In this document: in pieces, positions 9,804-21,137 of the stretch | How the letters are laid out: each line of letters begins with the position of its first letter | Position numbering within the stretch: position 1 is the stretch's first letter | Assembly: GCF_963675165.1 (NCBI RefSeq) | Contig: NC_087378.1 | Coordinates: 310,001-374,000 of the forward strand | DNA: 64,000 nt | Origin: Halichondria panicea | Taxonomy: Eukaryota > Porifera > Demospongiae > Suberitida > Halichondriidae | Direction: 5' to 3' | Translations under genes and position numbers: made by a program | Notes under the pieces: generated by a model | What the model was told of the DNA's origin: nothing | What the model saw: the letters and a program-made list of their open reading frames with translations, nothing else | Database searches by the model: none

Positions 9804-12800
9804 TTATAGAGGCTCTCCACCAGCTGGGGGGATGGTATGGGCGGAGCTAGTACTCGTCAGCAGAGAGTGGGCGGAGCTAGTACTCGTTAGCAGAGAGTCT
9901 GTCGAGGACATCCTTGGAAAATGATCTCTTCTTCTACTATTGAACAATCCTCTGATGCCCTTCTTGGGATGTGGGGGATGACCAGCATTTACCCCAGCCT
10001 CCTTGGCAGTCTCACCAGCCTGTACATAATACAGAAGGGGCGGTAAATAGCATCAGCCACATAAACTTGCAAAACACATGATATATAATACAACTTAGGG
10101 GGAGGGGAAGCCAACAACAGTTACACAGTTACACTAGTTGTACATGTACTTACTTTGTTTGTGATTTTCTTGGATGCATTCTTTGACTTGAGTAGGGTGA
10201 CTATATCACAGTTACCATGCCGATAAGCTAAGTGTAGGGCGGAGTCTCCGTGGTTGTCTTGAGTGTTTATGTAGGAGTGAGATGAGTCAGTCTTGAGCAA
10301 CCAGCCCACCAGTTCACTCTCCCCCCACTCACACGCATAGTGGAGGGGGGTACGTCCATCCTACAGGGGGAGGGAAGGGGGGTAGTGTACATGCATAGTG
10401 GAGGGGGGTACGCCCATCCTACAGGGGGAGGGAGGGGAGGGGGGTAGTGTACATGCATAGTGGAGGGGGTACGTCCATCCTACAGGGGAGGGGGGTAGTG
10501 TACATGTACTATAGGTATTGTTAATCATTAACCATTTAGAGGACATGAAAGCTGTTCATACAATGCTTACACTCGCAGTGTAGTGACCTTACACCCCTTA
10601 TTATTATATGCAACAATGGAACAGCTGACTCAGAGCACTACACAATAATAGCTTCTGTGTGGGTGGAGAAACTGCTGAGTCATATTATAGTGAATATGGT
10701 ACTAGTGGGTACAATAGCTCACAGCGTCAGGCCAGGTGACTGGACAGTGTTGCTGACTCAACAAGCTAACAGCCATGGCAGCAGAGCGATGTTTCAGGGC
10801 AAGATGCAGCGGCTGCATTCGTTTCTATGGAAGCAAGGAGGCACATGAGATAGTTGGGCCTATCACATGACAATGGCTTACCCCATCAGTACAGTCCACC
10901 ACTCCAGGGTCATAGTTCACCAGCACCTCCACTACTTTAGTGTGTCCCTTCACTATGGCTTGGTGTAGTGGACAACGCTGCTTCTATAAGAGGGGGTGAA
11001 GGGTTGGTACAGGGTCATCAATATAACTAGCATACCTTTGTTCTGTTGAGCAGTCTTGCATTGGCTTGATGCTCCAGTAGTACAGAGATGACACTAAGGC
11101 GTCCTTCTCTACAGGCTATGTGCAGTGAGGTGTTGCCCAGCTGCACACAGTTAAAGACTATGAATACACGTTTTAAGTACATTCACACTTTCACAAGTCT
11201 AGCTGGGGGGGACACAGCTGGTTGTAATTACTGGGTTAGGAGTGCTCTGGCATCATGAATCAACTTGGAGGTTGACAGAGCAAAGCAAACAGGAACACAA
11301 GGAACTTAATTCAGTTCCTAATAGAAAACCCTGGTCAATGGCTTCAATACAATACTCATAAACAGGAAGCCTGGAACACACACACACACACACACACACA
11401 CACTACCACAACTCACGTTGTTGGCAATGTCCCGGCAGGTTGGGGTATTCTTGAGAATGAGTTTAACACAGTCTGCATTGTTGTGCAAGGTGGCCAGGTG
11501 CAGTGGAGTGTTGCCATCCTATACATGCACATAGCAACAATGGTGAGGCTAGCTAGCACACGGTGAGCACATGTTACCTTATCAGGCAGAGTGCAGTCTG
11601 AGCTGAGACTGAGCAGTTTAGTGATCTTGGTTTTCTGTTGTTCCTCAAGCCAGCGAGTCCTCTCATTGATAGTCAGTGGGAGGTAGGTACAAGCCACGGC
11701 CAGCGGTGTGCGATCATCTAGTCTCTGTGGATACAATCAAAGAATCACTAAAAGCAACAACAAACTCACTAGTTTAAACCATCCACTAAAATAATCTCCT
11801 GAGCGTGCACAACAAAGCTATAATTACACTACAAATGCACATACATTGGAGTGAAAAGAAAACATGTTAAATATTGATTGGCTGACCTCATTCCTGTGAT
11901 TGACCATGTTCTTGTCGACATTCATTAGAACAATGTTGAATGTGAACACATCAGTGCCCTGTGCACACGCCTCATGTAGCAGCGACCTGCTGACCTATAC
12001 AGAGACAGAGGGGGGGGGCAGGGTAAATAGCTATTGTAATTTATAGGCAGTAATGGTCTAATATCACACAAACACCAACCCACCTCCCTGTCTGGATCTT
12101 GGTCGATGTGTCCCTGCAAGAATCTCACAGCTGCCAGGAAACCATCATCTCTGAACGTCCTCCGTGTCTCCATCAGCTGTAGTAACACGCACATGACACA
12201 TCATGTACACACCAACACAGGAACTGACTCACAATGCTCTCAACTGGACTGTCTTGCAACGTACTGGTTGAGATGTAGTCGAGTTGAAACCCTTCTGATG
12301 GTAATCTCCCAGATCCACCTGCAGTTGATAGTACACATACACGTTCACATTATGTTATGAGCTCAACAATCAACGCTTACAGTCGCTGTTGGAATTACTG
12401 GGATGTCTAAATGAGTCCAGATCACAGCGCAGGTTCAGTGAGCGGCCACTCCCCACGCTGTCCGCTACCTCAGGAAATGCCAGTGACATAATCTCTCTAG
12501 ACTCCACACTGGCAGTCCTAGTGGTCCTAGACTCAACACTGGCAGTCCTAGCGGTCCTAGACTCCACACTGGCTGTTCGGGACTTGTCCCTAGGCCGAGA
12601 CTCGAGGCTGGACAGAGGGGAGGTATCTTGTAAGAGGGGCCCAGAGTCTGCACTGGAGCTTCGGGTGTGCTGAGGACTGGAGGGACCTGGGTCACATGAT
12701 AATGACTCCTCGATAATGCTAGGAAGGGGACCGGGATCAAAGAGAAATCTGGATCTTGGCAACTCTGGATCACTGGGACACTTGTGTATTGGCCTGTCTG

Positions 12801-13067
12801 CAGAGCATGGCTCTCTTGAAGGACCTGCATGTACGTAGTCAACCACTAGCTACAGTAAGAGTTGGGTGGGTACCTGTGTGAATATCCTCTGACACAAACA
12901 CCTCACAGCTCTCCTCTATCCCAGGTCCAATAAGAAGCCAGCCCTCAATCTCTTCTGGTGGGTGGTGGCTGGGCTCTGCAAGACAGGTTCCATCATACAC
13001 TGCACACTATATATCATGACAGCTAAATAGTCTTACCTTGCTCTTGTTGACTGATAATGCCTCCCAT
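9804..13067 (-). CDS. Ankyrin repeat protein 3, myristoylation-type N-terminus, no CARD
   Basis: Minus-strand exons lie at about 13037-13067, 12875-12976, 12382-12825, 12231-12319, 12084-12178, 11889-11998, 11577-11724, 11417-11519, 11034-11142, 10878-10985, 10151-10361 and 9804-10019. The start encodes MGGIISQQEQ; Gly2 and Ser6 fit N-myristoylation. An acidic segment follows (EEIEGWLLIGPGIEE), then a long Ser-rich region with three tandem copies of RTASVESR near residues 130-165, which are basophilic kinase-type sites. Next come ankyrin repeats colinear with ankyrin genes 1 and 2 (DDRTPLAVACTYL, DGNTPLHLATLHNNADCVKL, LGNTSLHIACREGRLSVISVL, DGRTPLHYACEWGESELVGWL, DSALHLAYRHGNCDIVTLL). The C-terminal exon (GETAKEAGVNAGHPPHPKKG) matches the equivalent exon of gene 2. 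It is a paralogue on the opposite strand in which the N-terminal CARD is absent. Confidence 0.75.
10350..10515 (-). repeat. Minisatellite made from an exon edge and its splice acceptor
   Basis: Roughly three tandem units of about 55-58 bp lie in the intron just upstream (in gene sense) of the exon encoding DGRTPLHYACEWG. Each unit repeats the acceptor (CTGTAG) and the start of that exon (GGATGGRCGTACCCCCCTCC ... ACTATGC). The intron therefore holds several decoy copies of its own 3' splice site. Confidence 0.75.
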
Positions 13068-13280
13068 GATTCACTGCTTGGCCTGGCTTGTCAAACTTGT
13101 AGATCTTCAGTCAATAGTGCAACAAATGGAGCCTGCATAGGATGCTACACTGCAGTGACTGCTCAGCTAAAATGTACGGTAGTACAGTACAGTAGTATTG
13201 TAGTGAGAAAGGTCAGCAGTCAGCAAGAAGTCAGCAGAGTGAAAGATCGTCAGTGGAACAAACCGTTTCAGTTGTATCAT

Positions 13281-13312
13281 ATGATACAGTACTGACGTCA
13301 GTACTGTATCAT
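13281..13312. promoter_or_regulatory. 32 bp perfect palindrome centred on a CRE-type TGACGTCA
   Basis: The 32 bases from 13281 to 13312 equal their own reverse complement, and the centre (13293-13300) is TGACGTCA, the full CREB/ATF site. It lies about 215 bp upstream of the ankyrin gene 3 start codon. A promoter element is the simplest reading. A small mobile inverted repeat is the alternative. Confidence 0.55.
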
Positions 13313-13323
13313 CTATGTTGTAT

Positions 13324-14860
13324 CATAGATAGAAAAGGGAGGGATTGGAAACGAATCACGTGTGCCGAACACTCCTTGTCTGCCGGAAGCATAGATCAAA
13401 GAGGGAAGTGATCACTACTTATACTTCCTCAAAATAAAAATTGTGTTCCAGCCAGCTGATTTCGAGTATATGGCTTTCAAATTCTAGTTCTCAAGAATGG
13501 CTTTCTAGCTCAGGTCTACATTTGCACTGTACAATGGAAAGTAGTGCTCCTGCTCCATTTCAGAGTAAGTGATGTTGAACTGTTTGTTAATAATAAATAA
13601 TAATTAATTACTTTCCATTTACTTTCTTTCCTTTTCATGTAAATGCAGGTAGGTTTAAGGAAGCTTTTATGACTGTTTTGACAGAGAGTACATAGATTCA
13701 AAGCTTCATCACCAGAGGAAGCAGTTGCCCTCAACACAGCTTCTGCGTTGATAGTTAATTTCGTTGGAGGGTTCTGAACATAGTGTGATGGTTCGGGCTG
13801 AAATTCTACTCAGAATTGAAGTCGTGACACTCTGCAGCATCATTTAATTATCATGCACAGTTAAATTTATAGAATTGAACAATAATTTATCACAGTTAAG
13901 AATTGAACATTCAATGTGATTGAACATGTTATGGTTGTGCCTTCTTTTGGGAAGGGGTTATTCTCATCACCTAGCTGCAATGGTCGCCTTCTATTGTCTT
14001 TCAGCAGTTGCCTCTAATTGTTGCACATGTGCTGTTGATCACCCGAAGAGCCTGTGTTCTTAGCAAATTCACTAACATTCGGGTTCTCGTTGGATTTACC
14101 CCTATGTCTTTGTTGGCCAATTTAACGGGGTCCTGGCACAACCTGTTGCTGATGACTCCAGGTATTGTGAACAGATATCTAACCATCTCCACAAATGACC
14201 TCACTGCAGGTATTGTTATAAAAGTATAGTGTGGGCAATAATCAGTATAGCATGCTTACCAGTAATCCTAAATTCATTCTTTCGTGAATGACGATTCAAA
14301 ATTTTCACGGCATTTCTGTAAGTGCAAACAAAGACAATGCAAAACTTCAAATACTCCTCTAACAGTATATTAGCAGAATATATTCAACTAGCCCTTTTTA
14401 GAGATGAAAAAAGGAGACAAAAAACACTCCTGAAATACTTTATTTATTGATATAGTACAAAAGTTTCACTTGTATCATTCAAAAAGTAATACTTACGCAA
14501 AGCACTAGGACCCAAGTATACAGTTTGACACAGGTACAAACTGCAAATCAGCTTTACATATGTGCTAGAGGGAGACATAATTTTGACTATCACCTTACCC
14601 TACAAAACTGGCCTATTATTCTGCTTCAACTCTACTGAAGTAAGTTTCTAACTTACCAGGTATGAATACAGTTAAGCCACGGACATCTGGCCTAACCCAG
14701 AAGTCTAAGTTAGACTCTAACAACGTCTGCAAGAACTGAGTCAGAGAAAATCTTTGTTACAATCCCGCCAGAACGTGATTACGTAACAAGACAAGGAGTG
14801 TTTCAACGGATATCATTGAAATTGTCGTTCGTTTCCAATCCCTCCCTCTTCTATCTATGG
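13324..14860. repeat. Inverted repeat pair flanking about 1.4 kb (possible TIR element or duplicated promoter)
   Basis: The left arm starts at 13324 (CATAGATAGAAAAGGGAGGG) and continues with ATTGGAAACGAA and ACACTCCTTGTCT. The right arm, 14789-14860, is its inverted copy (AGACAAGGAGTGT ... TTCGTTTCCAAT ... TCTATCTATG). The interior holds no recognisable transposase, only short open stretches (13533-13760 and 14004-14210) with possible splice sites but no family I can name. The arms point outward toward the starts of ankyrin gene 3 and POLL, so they may be promoters copied in inverted orientation rather than transposon ends. Confidence 0.55.
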
Positions 14861-15002
14861 TTGTATATTCAGCATAAGGTGGGGAAAGGTCCTCAAAAAA
14901 ACTAACTGTCTCGAAGGGAAGCCGCGGAATGCCTTTGTGTACCTATGAGAGGGGTGGGGCTGCTTGGTGGTCAAGAAGCTTTCTAGCCCCTTACAACAAG
15001 TG

Positions 15003-17675
15003 ATGAGTAACTGCTCAACAGGTGACTATCTGAGTGATGTGTGTGCGGTGATTGTGAAACAAGGAGTGGGGAAGGCCAGGGCTGACATACTCTCAAGACA
15101 GCTAGTCGCTAATGGAGGAAGGACAAAAGATAGCCTTGATAGTACAGTGACTCACGTCCTAGTGGGTAACAATGTCCGTTTGTCTCGTGTGCCACACTTG
15201 ATGAAACTAAAGCAAGTGCCTGACAATGTTCTAGTACTGAGAGCTGATTGGCTGAGTGCTTGTCTAGTGGAAGGACGAAATATTGGTCACGTTCAGTACA
15301 TCGTACCCCCGGAGTCCCCCGTCAAGATAAGCCACACCCCCTCTCCCATCAAGCCATCACCCTCGACTACAGTAACTAAGAATAAAGTGCCAACACCTTC
15401 AGAATCTCAATCAGAAATTGTCAAAATAGAACCAGATTCTACCTCCACTCCATTGGACGTACCTCATGACCCACCCTCTACACCACCAGACACATCACAT
15501 GACCCACCCTCTACCTCTAGCATGACCTCCCCCAAGGTAAGGGGGTACTACTTGCTCTCTCATGTCCATCACTCTTAGTCCCCCTCACAGGCTGGCATGT
15601 TCAGAGTGACTGACCGTCGCTGGAAGGTGCGGCTGGAACCACACAGAGCCAAGGGACGGTGGGAAGATGCGGACTCTGATAGTGATTACTCAGGGGACGA
15701 GATGGAGGAGACAAAGGAGGAGAGAGACAAGGTGAGGCATGCTAGTACATGCTTGAGATGTGTGGTTTGATAGTAGCAGTTGTGGTCAGGGCATGTCACA
15801 GCATGCCAGAGCATTGATCATCATCCCTCACAGCGTGTGGAGTTTGCCAAGCAAGAGGTGGCTACCTCCTCCCTAGCCTTGATCCCAGGCCGCACTGAAG
15901 GCCTTGTGAAGGAGGCTACCTCCTCCCCTGCCAAGAAGAAGGTGTGTGGGTGTGTGAAGATGGTGGGTGGTGACGTTTGTGTATTGCAGGGACGGTGGAT
16001 TTGTGAGATGCCGTCCTCAGAGATCAAGGAAAGAGTCAACCTTAACAAACACATCACTGACAAACTGGAGGTACGTGCGCCGTGTCTTGTATGACCTAAA
16101 CACTCCCTACCCATGCACACAGGATCTGGTGAGTGTGTACCAGAATAGTGGGGACAAGTGGAGGGCACTGCAGACCAACAAAGCAATCCAGTCCATCAAG
16201 AGACAGACCACAGAGATCACCTCCTATGAGGTAGACCAACTAGTAGAGGGAAGAGGAATTCCTTTTCAATTTGTATTCTGTTTCTCATACAGGAAGCTCG
16301 AGACCTGCCGTTTGTTGGTGAGCGGATAGCTAACAAGATTGATGAGATTATCTTCAGTGGTGGTCTCAGACGATTAGAGCACGTGGACAAGGAGAAGGAG
16401 GCGGTCCTCACCACTTTCATGAACATCCACGGTGTAGGGAAAGTCATTGCACACCAGTTCTATGCTCAGGTGAGAGCTCCAACTAGTACGTACATCTCCA
16501 GGGTTATTGCTTATGCTCTTTGTATGACAAAGAACCAAATTCTGGTACTAACTTAGCCCCCCTCCTCACTCATGCATTGTCAGGGCTACCGTACTCTTGA
16601 TGAGCTACGAGACAGTGGAGTGCTCAATAGACAGCAGACGATTGGCCTGAGGCACTTTGATGACTTTAACGAGAGGATGACTCGGGATGAGGTGGCTGAG
16701 ATCGAGGAGAGGGTGAGGGTGGTCTACTAGTAGGCACACTGTCAATACTGTACACACCTCTATTGAACATACTGCCCTAACTAAGATCCCGTATCGTGGT
16801 TGAGATCACTTAGTTGTAGCTACTGATTTCCCTACAGAGCGCTTGTAGACTCTTAAGTGTTGTAACAAGTGTTGTCTCTGTGCAGGTAAAGGAGTTGTGT
16901 GTGTCCATTGTCCCGGGCATAGAGGTGGTCACATGTGGTTCGTATCGCCGTGGCAAGTCCACCTGTGGAGATATTGACCTCCTCATCACTCATCCTGATG
17001 GCCGCTCACACAGAGGAGTGTTTGAACAGCTGCTAATACAGGGGAGGGAGGTGGGGTTCTTCACAGATGACCTCTCTGTACATAATGACCCCGGGGGACA
17101 GTGCAAGTACCTGGGGGTGTGTCAACTCGGGCCAAATAGGAAGGTAGATGATCCTTATTATGCTCAGACCCTATACCCTAGTACCCCCTCCCCTCTCCTC
17201 ACATAGTATCGTCGTATAGACATCATCCTGGTACCATACAACGAGTTCCCCCTGGCTCTGCTCCACTTCACTGGTTCAGGCCACTTCAACAGATCCATGA
17301 GGAATAAGGCCGATAAGATGGTGGGTCCATACCCTAACCAGTCATGTCATTGTTTATTGCCTCCTCCTATAGGGAATGTCCCTCTCAGAGCACGCCCTGT
17401 GTACTGGAGTCATCAGAAAGGTATTGCTCTACACCACATTGTCTGTGCACGCACGTACAGTGTACATATATGTTCAACCTTATAATTATAGTTACCACTA
17501 CTTTACAGTAGCTTATTATGTCGAGTATACACACAGTATTCACTTCTTTCTACCCCCTGTGCAGAATGGGGCTAAGATATTTGATGGTACCCCCCTCCCT
17601 GTGACCTGTGAGAAGGATGTGTTTGACTACCTCAACACAGAGTACAGAGTAGCCACTGAGAGAGACCACCCATAA
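15003..17675 (+). CDS. POLL: DNA polymerase lambda
   Basis: Eleven exons, all of length divisible by three, give 602 aa (human about 575): 15003-15536, 15591-15731, 15834-15941, 15990-16070, 16123-16230, 16293-16469, 16584-16712, 16886-17143, 17207-17320, 17373-17420 and 17565-17675. It fills short gaps in base excision repair and end joining in the nucleus. Residues about 5-95 form a BRCT domain ([20 protein letters not shown]), followed by a Ser/Pro/Thr-rich linker. The 8 kDa lyase/HhH region ([20 protein letters not shown]) and fingers/palm/thumb follow. Catalytic aspartates are visible in [13 protein letters not shown] (Asp455, Asp457) and RRIDIILVP (Asp517). The C-terminus keeps MSLSEHAL and EKDVF. 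One oddity: the YFTGS motif of family X polymerases reads HFTGS (His532). The start is the first in-frame ATG after upstream stops. Confidence 0.95.
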
Positions 17676-17990
17676 GCTAGAACTAGTGAGTAGTGCAAAT
17701 CATTCTTGAACATAAACAACACTCTGGAGTTATAATTTTGATCACATGCTTTGTTGCTCAAATATTCATGTTTTATTTCGGTTTGTTCAAACAACTATTG
17801 TCCAGTAGCATTGTCTAGAGATATTACAGCTGCAGTTGATAATGCTTGTGTCATCACTTTCTCTTTACTTGCTAGCGTTAATCACAGCCATATTCGACAA
17901 TGAATGCAATATTGACAAATGGTTTTAATGTCAGTACAGCATTTTAGACGGCAAAAATCATCAATTCTCATTAGCAACCCTTAGCCGAAC

Positions 17991-20173
17991 ATGGGTATTA
18001 ACCTAAGTCAAAGCAAGCAAACAGGTAAGTGTCCCCTATATACTAAGTGTTGGTACCTGGTGCTGCATGATCTCACTCTCCAAGGCTTCATTGACGAGAG
18101 TGGAGAATACAACCAGGAGTGTTGGCATGAGTGGGTGCTGTATCACAAATCCAAGTCACTACCTGCCTCGTTGGATCGTGGGTCAAGTACTCTCAATGAA
18201 TTTGAAAGGCTATCTAGCAAATCTGAGCCGCCTACAATAAAACGTAAGAAAGCTCCAACTTTTACAATTGGTCCTGCTACCAACAACTCGCCAGAAAGTG
18301 ACTCCGACAAAGAGTTAGAACCACACATTCTTAATGGTGAGATTCTCCGCATTTTTTTGCATGATTATTCTAAGTATACACCATTTTTGCAGGCGTATAC
18401 TGCATACAGAAACCAGATGTGATTGATATTACATCAGCAGGGGCAATGTATCCAACAGTTAAAGATCAAAAAACAGCCTTTGGTGTCAATTTTGAGGTTC
18501 CCAAAGGAGCTGTTCCGACCGATGCTGCTACATCGTTAGAAGTGGCTGTTTGTCTCAGTATCGGTTCGAGCCAATACCCAGAGGACACCACTCCCATCTC
18601 CCCCATCCTCCAGCTACATCCCAAAGAAAACTTCAAGCTCCTGCAGCCGATCACTGTCACCATGCCACACATACTCTCTGAGCCCTCTGATATAGGAGTC
18701 ATGAAAGCTGTGACCACGGAGGACCGGTTTGAGAAAATCGATACAGAAATTACTCTTGGGAATAAAGATGGACATGGAACAGCTACTTTCCGTTTGGAGC
18801 ACTTCTGCTACATACAGCTGTACACTAAACTAACACCCGATACAACAAAAACAATTCGCTATTGTATTTTTCCAGTTCTACCCAGGAAGGTTCCCTTTGA
18901 TGGGTCGTTTATGCTGTACTTCTGCATAAGTTATCATATGAAAGAATGTCGTGAGGTAAGTACACTCTAATTATGTATACTGACTCCTTGAGCTAGTGTT
19001 TCTGTACGTACAGGCAATTGAAGATCAGTGTAAGAATATAGCAAAGCTCAAGGAGCATGGCCATGAACTTGTAGAGGACAAGCTTCAACCGTTTTTGTTC
19101 AAGCCTGAAGCCAATAGCATCAGTGCTACCTGTACTAGACCCAAACAGAAATCAGGTTGGGAGTGGAGAAATCTCAACGGAGAAAGAGGAGTGAGTTTAG
19201 TATATTATACAAGTCATGTGCTTTTATTGTTACATAATTATGCTAGTGTACAATGAAGTTGATTGTACATGTATGCTTCCCCAGATTGTAACAGAATCAG
19301 TCAAACCATGGAGCATGGACCCTGCTAATCTGAAGGATGAAGCTAACAGATTTCTCTATCCCCCCAGCTTTAAGGTAGAGGTACGGGGCTCCGGAAACAG
19401 AACAAGTCAAGATGAAATCGTTATGAATTTCTCTGGAAATACCGAGACACCTCTTCCAGATATTGGTTTTTACCTACCAGGTAGTATAGGGTGTGTCATG
19501 ACTGACATTGATGCTTTGATTGCCTTAGGGAATAATGCTGCCTTGAATCTAGGAGACCATGACAAATCGCATCTGTCGTTAGGTGGGACAAGTTGCATAT
19601 GCTCTATTATTGTAATTAGCTCCAATTCATCCAGGTTCAACTGTATACGACTCAGCTACGTGTACCACACAAGAATCAGTTCTTAGGACTAATTATGAGG
19701 ACATCATCTCAATGGTTTCACAAGATACGCAGGGTGTTGCTGACAGCCTGTTCTCCAAAAGGCTTATCGAAACACCAATCCGAGATGACGTGAGGGATGA
19801 TCGCAGAGGTTCCAACAGAGACAGGGCAAGAAAAATTGTGGACAACATATTTGATAGGATTAAAGGAAAACATATCAATTACGAGCAATTTCGTACCTTT
19901 TTGGACATTCTTGCTTCTCAAAGTCAAGAAAACAGCCAGAAAATAAAAGAAATACTTGGTAACTTGTAATTAACGTGCATTTGCTTAATTTTGTGTATCA
20001 ATACAGATTCGGATAGAGAGAATTTGAGTCCCACGATTGAAACCGACGATCTAGCCAGCTCTTTAGATTCAGTGTTTGAATTTGAGGCCCCTCCTTCTAC
20101 ATCTGACATTCCCGGGTCCAGTGGTAGCAGTGACAGTGAAGAAACTCATCGTCGTATCACTCAAGGACAATAA
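17991..20173 (+). CDS. ZU5-UPA-CARD protein A (CARD8-like order), myristoylation-type N-terminus
   Basis: Exons 17991-18024, 18085-18336, 18393-18955, 19014-19190, 19285-19480, 19529-19582, 19635-19958 and 20007-20173 close to 588 aa. The protein begins MGINLSQSKQ (Gly2, Ser6: N-myristoylation consensus), followed by a Ser/Lys-rich disordered stretch. The ZU5 domain spans about residues 105-240 (FEVPKGAVPTDAATSLEVAV...) and ends in LEHFCYIQLYTK, with His232-Phe233-Cys234 at the place where PIDD1, UNC5CL and CARD8 have the autoprocessing His-Phe-Ser. A UPA-like beta region follows to about residue 410 (IRYCIFPVLPRKVPF; FLYPPSFKVEVRGSGNR). A CARD spans about 440-535 (DIISMVSQDTQGVADSLFSK...FRTFLDILASQSQENSQKI). 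The tail is acidic and Ser-rich. It lies 315 bp after POLL on the same strand. Human-like functions are inferred from architecture only. Confidence 0.8.
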
Positions 20174-20680
20174 TTCATAATTATCGTACATGCATGCATA
20201 ACTTAGCTGTGGAAAAGATAAGGTGTAATTGTAATTCATTGCCTTTAAATTTAAAAGAATGTGCTGACAATATCTCACAGCTAGATCTAGTTCAATGATT
20301 TGTCTGCACTCGTACTCTTCAATGCATCCAATAATTATAATGTGTTATATTCAAATTTCAAGACAATAATAATTGTAAAATAGCTAGATCTTCATGAATC
20401 ATGATTTGTAATTGTATACATGTACATGTAGTGTACATCAATGACAGCATTGCAATGAATTATAGGCCACCTACAGGGGGGGTTATGGTGGGTTGGCCAC
20501 GCCCAGCTAGGTTGAGGATCTGCATCATCATGTCTGATCATGTCCACTAGTCACTGTCTGTGTGTCACCATAGATAATAGAGCAACTCTTTTATCTATGA
20601 CTACATTCTGTCGAGTATGTACCTGCAGCAGTCAGTCAGTGCACATGAGTTGCGTGTGTGCATGCAGAGAATTTCAGATT
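20174..20680. other. Intergenic region, nothing recognised
   Basis: AT-rich 3' flank of ZU5 gene A, about 500 bp. No ORF with coding character, RNA gene or clear repeat was seen. Confidence 0.4.
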
Positions 20681-20784
20681 GGCAAAGTTAGCTATCAAAA
20701 ACAGACCCATTTCCACGCATGCTTTTTCTTCAAAATTAATTAAAAGGGTCTGAAAGCATGCAATCATTGCCACCATTCAGTAGA
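20680..20784. repeat. Dispersed repeat, copy 1
   Basis: About 100 bp beginning AAAGTTAGCTATCAAAAACA and ending CACCATTCAGTAG. A diverged copy is at 25651-25740 (AAAGTTAGCTATCAAAATAG ... CACCATTCAATAG). The right end of copy 1 abuts the start of the duplicated POLL fragment almost to the base. Confidence 0.65.
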
Positions 20785-21137
20785 CATCATCCTGGTACCA
20801 TACAACGAGTTCCCCCTGGCTCTGCTCCACTTCACTGGTTCGGGCCACTTCAACAGATCCATGAGGAATAAGGCTGATAAGATGGTGGGTCCGTACGTAC
20901 CCTAACCAGTCATGTCATTGTTTATTGCCTCCTATAGTTATAGTTATAGTTACCACTACTTTACAGTAGCTTATTATGTCGAGTTTACATACAGTATTCA
21001 CTTCTCTCTACCCCCTGTGCAGAATGGGGCTAAGATATTTGATGGTACCCCCTTCCCTGTGACCTGTGAGAAAGATGTGTTCGACTTGATTACCTCAACA
21101 CAGAATACAGAGTAGCCACTGAGAGAGACCACCCATA
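20784..21137 (+). pseudogene. Duplicated 3' fragment of POLL
   Basis: Near-identical to POLL exon 9 (from about 17216) and exon 11, including the [19 protein letters not shown] coding stretch and the shared 3' flank (CATAAGCTAGAACTAGTGAG). Exon 10 and part of its introns are deleted, and an inserted TTGAT shifts the frame in the last exon (TGTTCGACTTGATTACCTC). It has no promoter or 5' exons. It is the left part of a segmental duplication that also copied the ZU5 gene. Confidence 0.92.

Noticed and set aside
12389-12673. Plus-strand ORF with LAVLVVLDST repeats
   Set aside because: Antisense shadow of the RTASVESR repeat exon of ankyrin gene 3.
13533-14229. Possible gene inside the inverted-repeat interval (MESSAPAPFQ...; IRVLVGFTPMSLLANL..., vaguely helicase-like)
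   Set aside because: No continuous exon chain with sensible introns and no clear family. The helicase-like look rests on a few residues.
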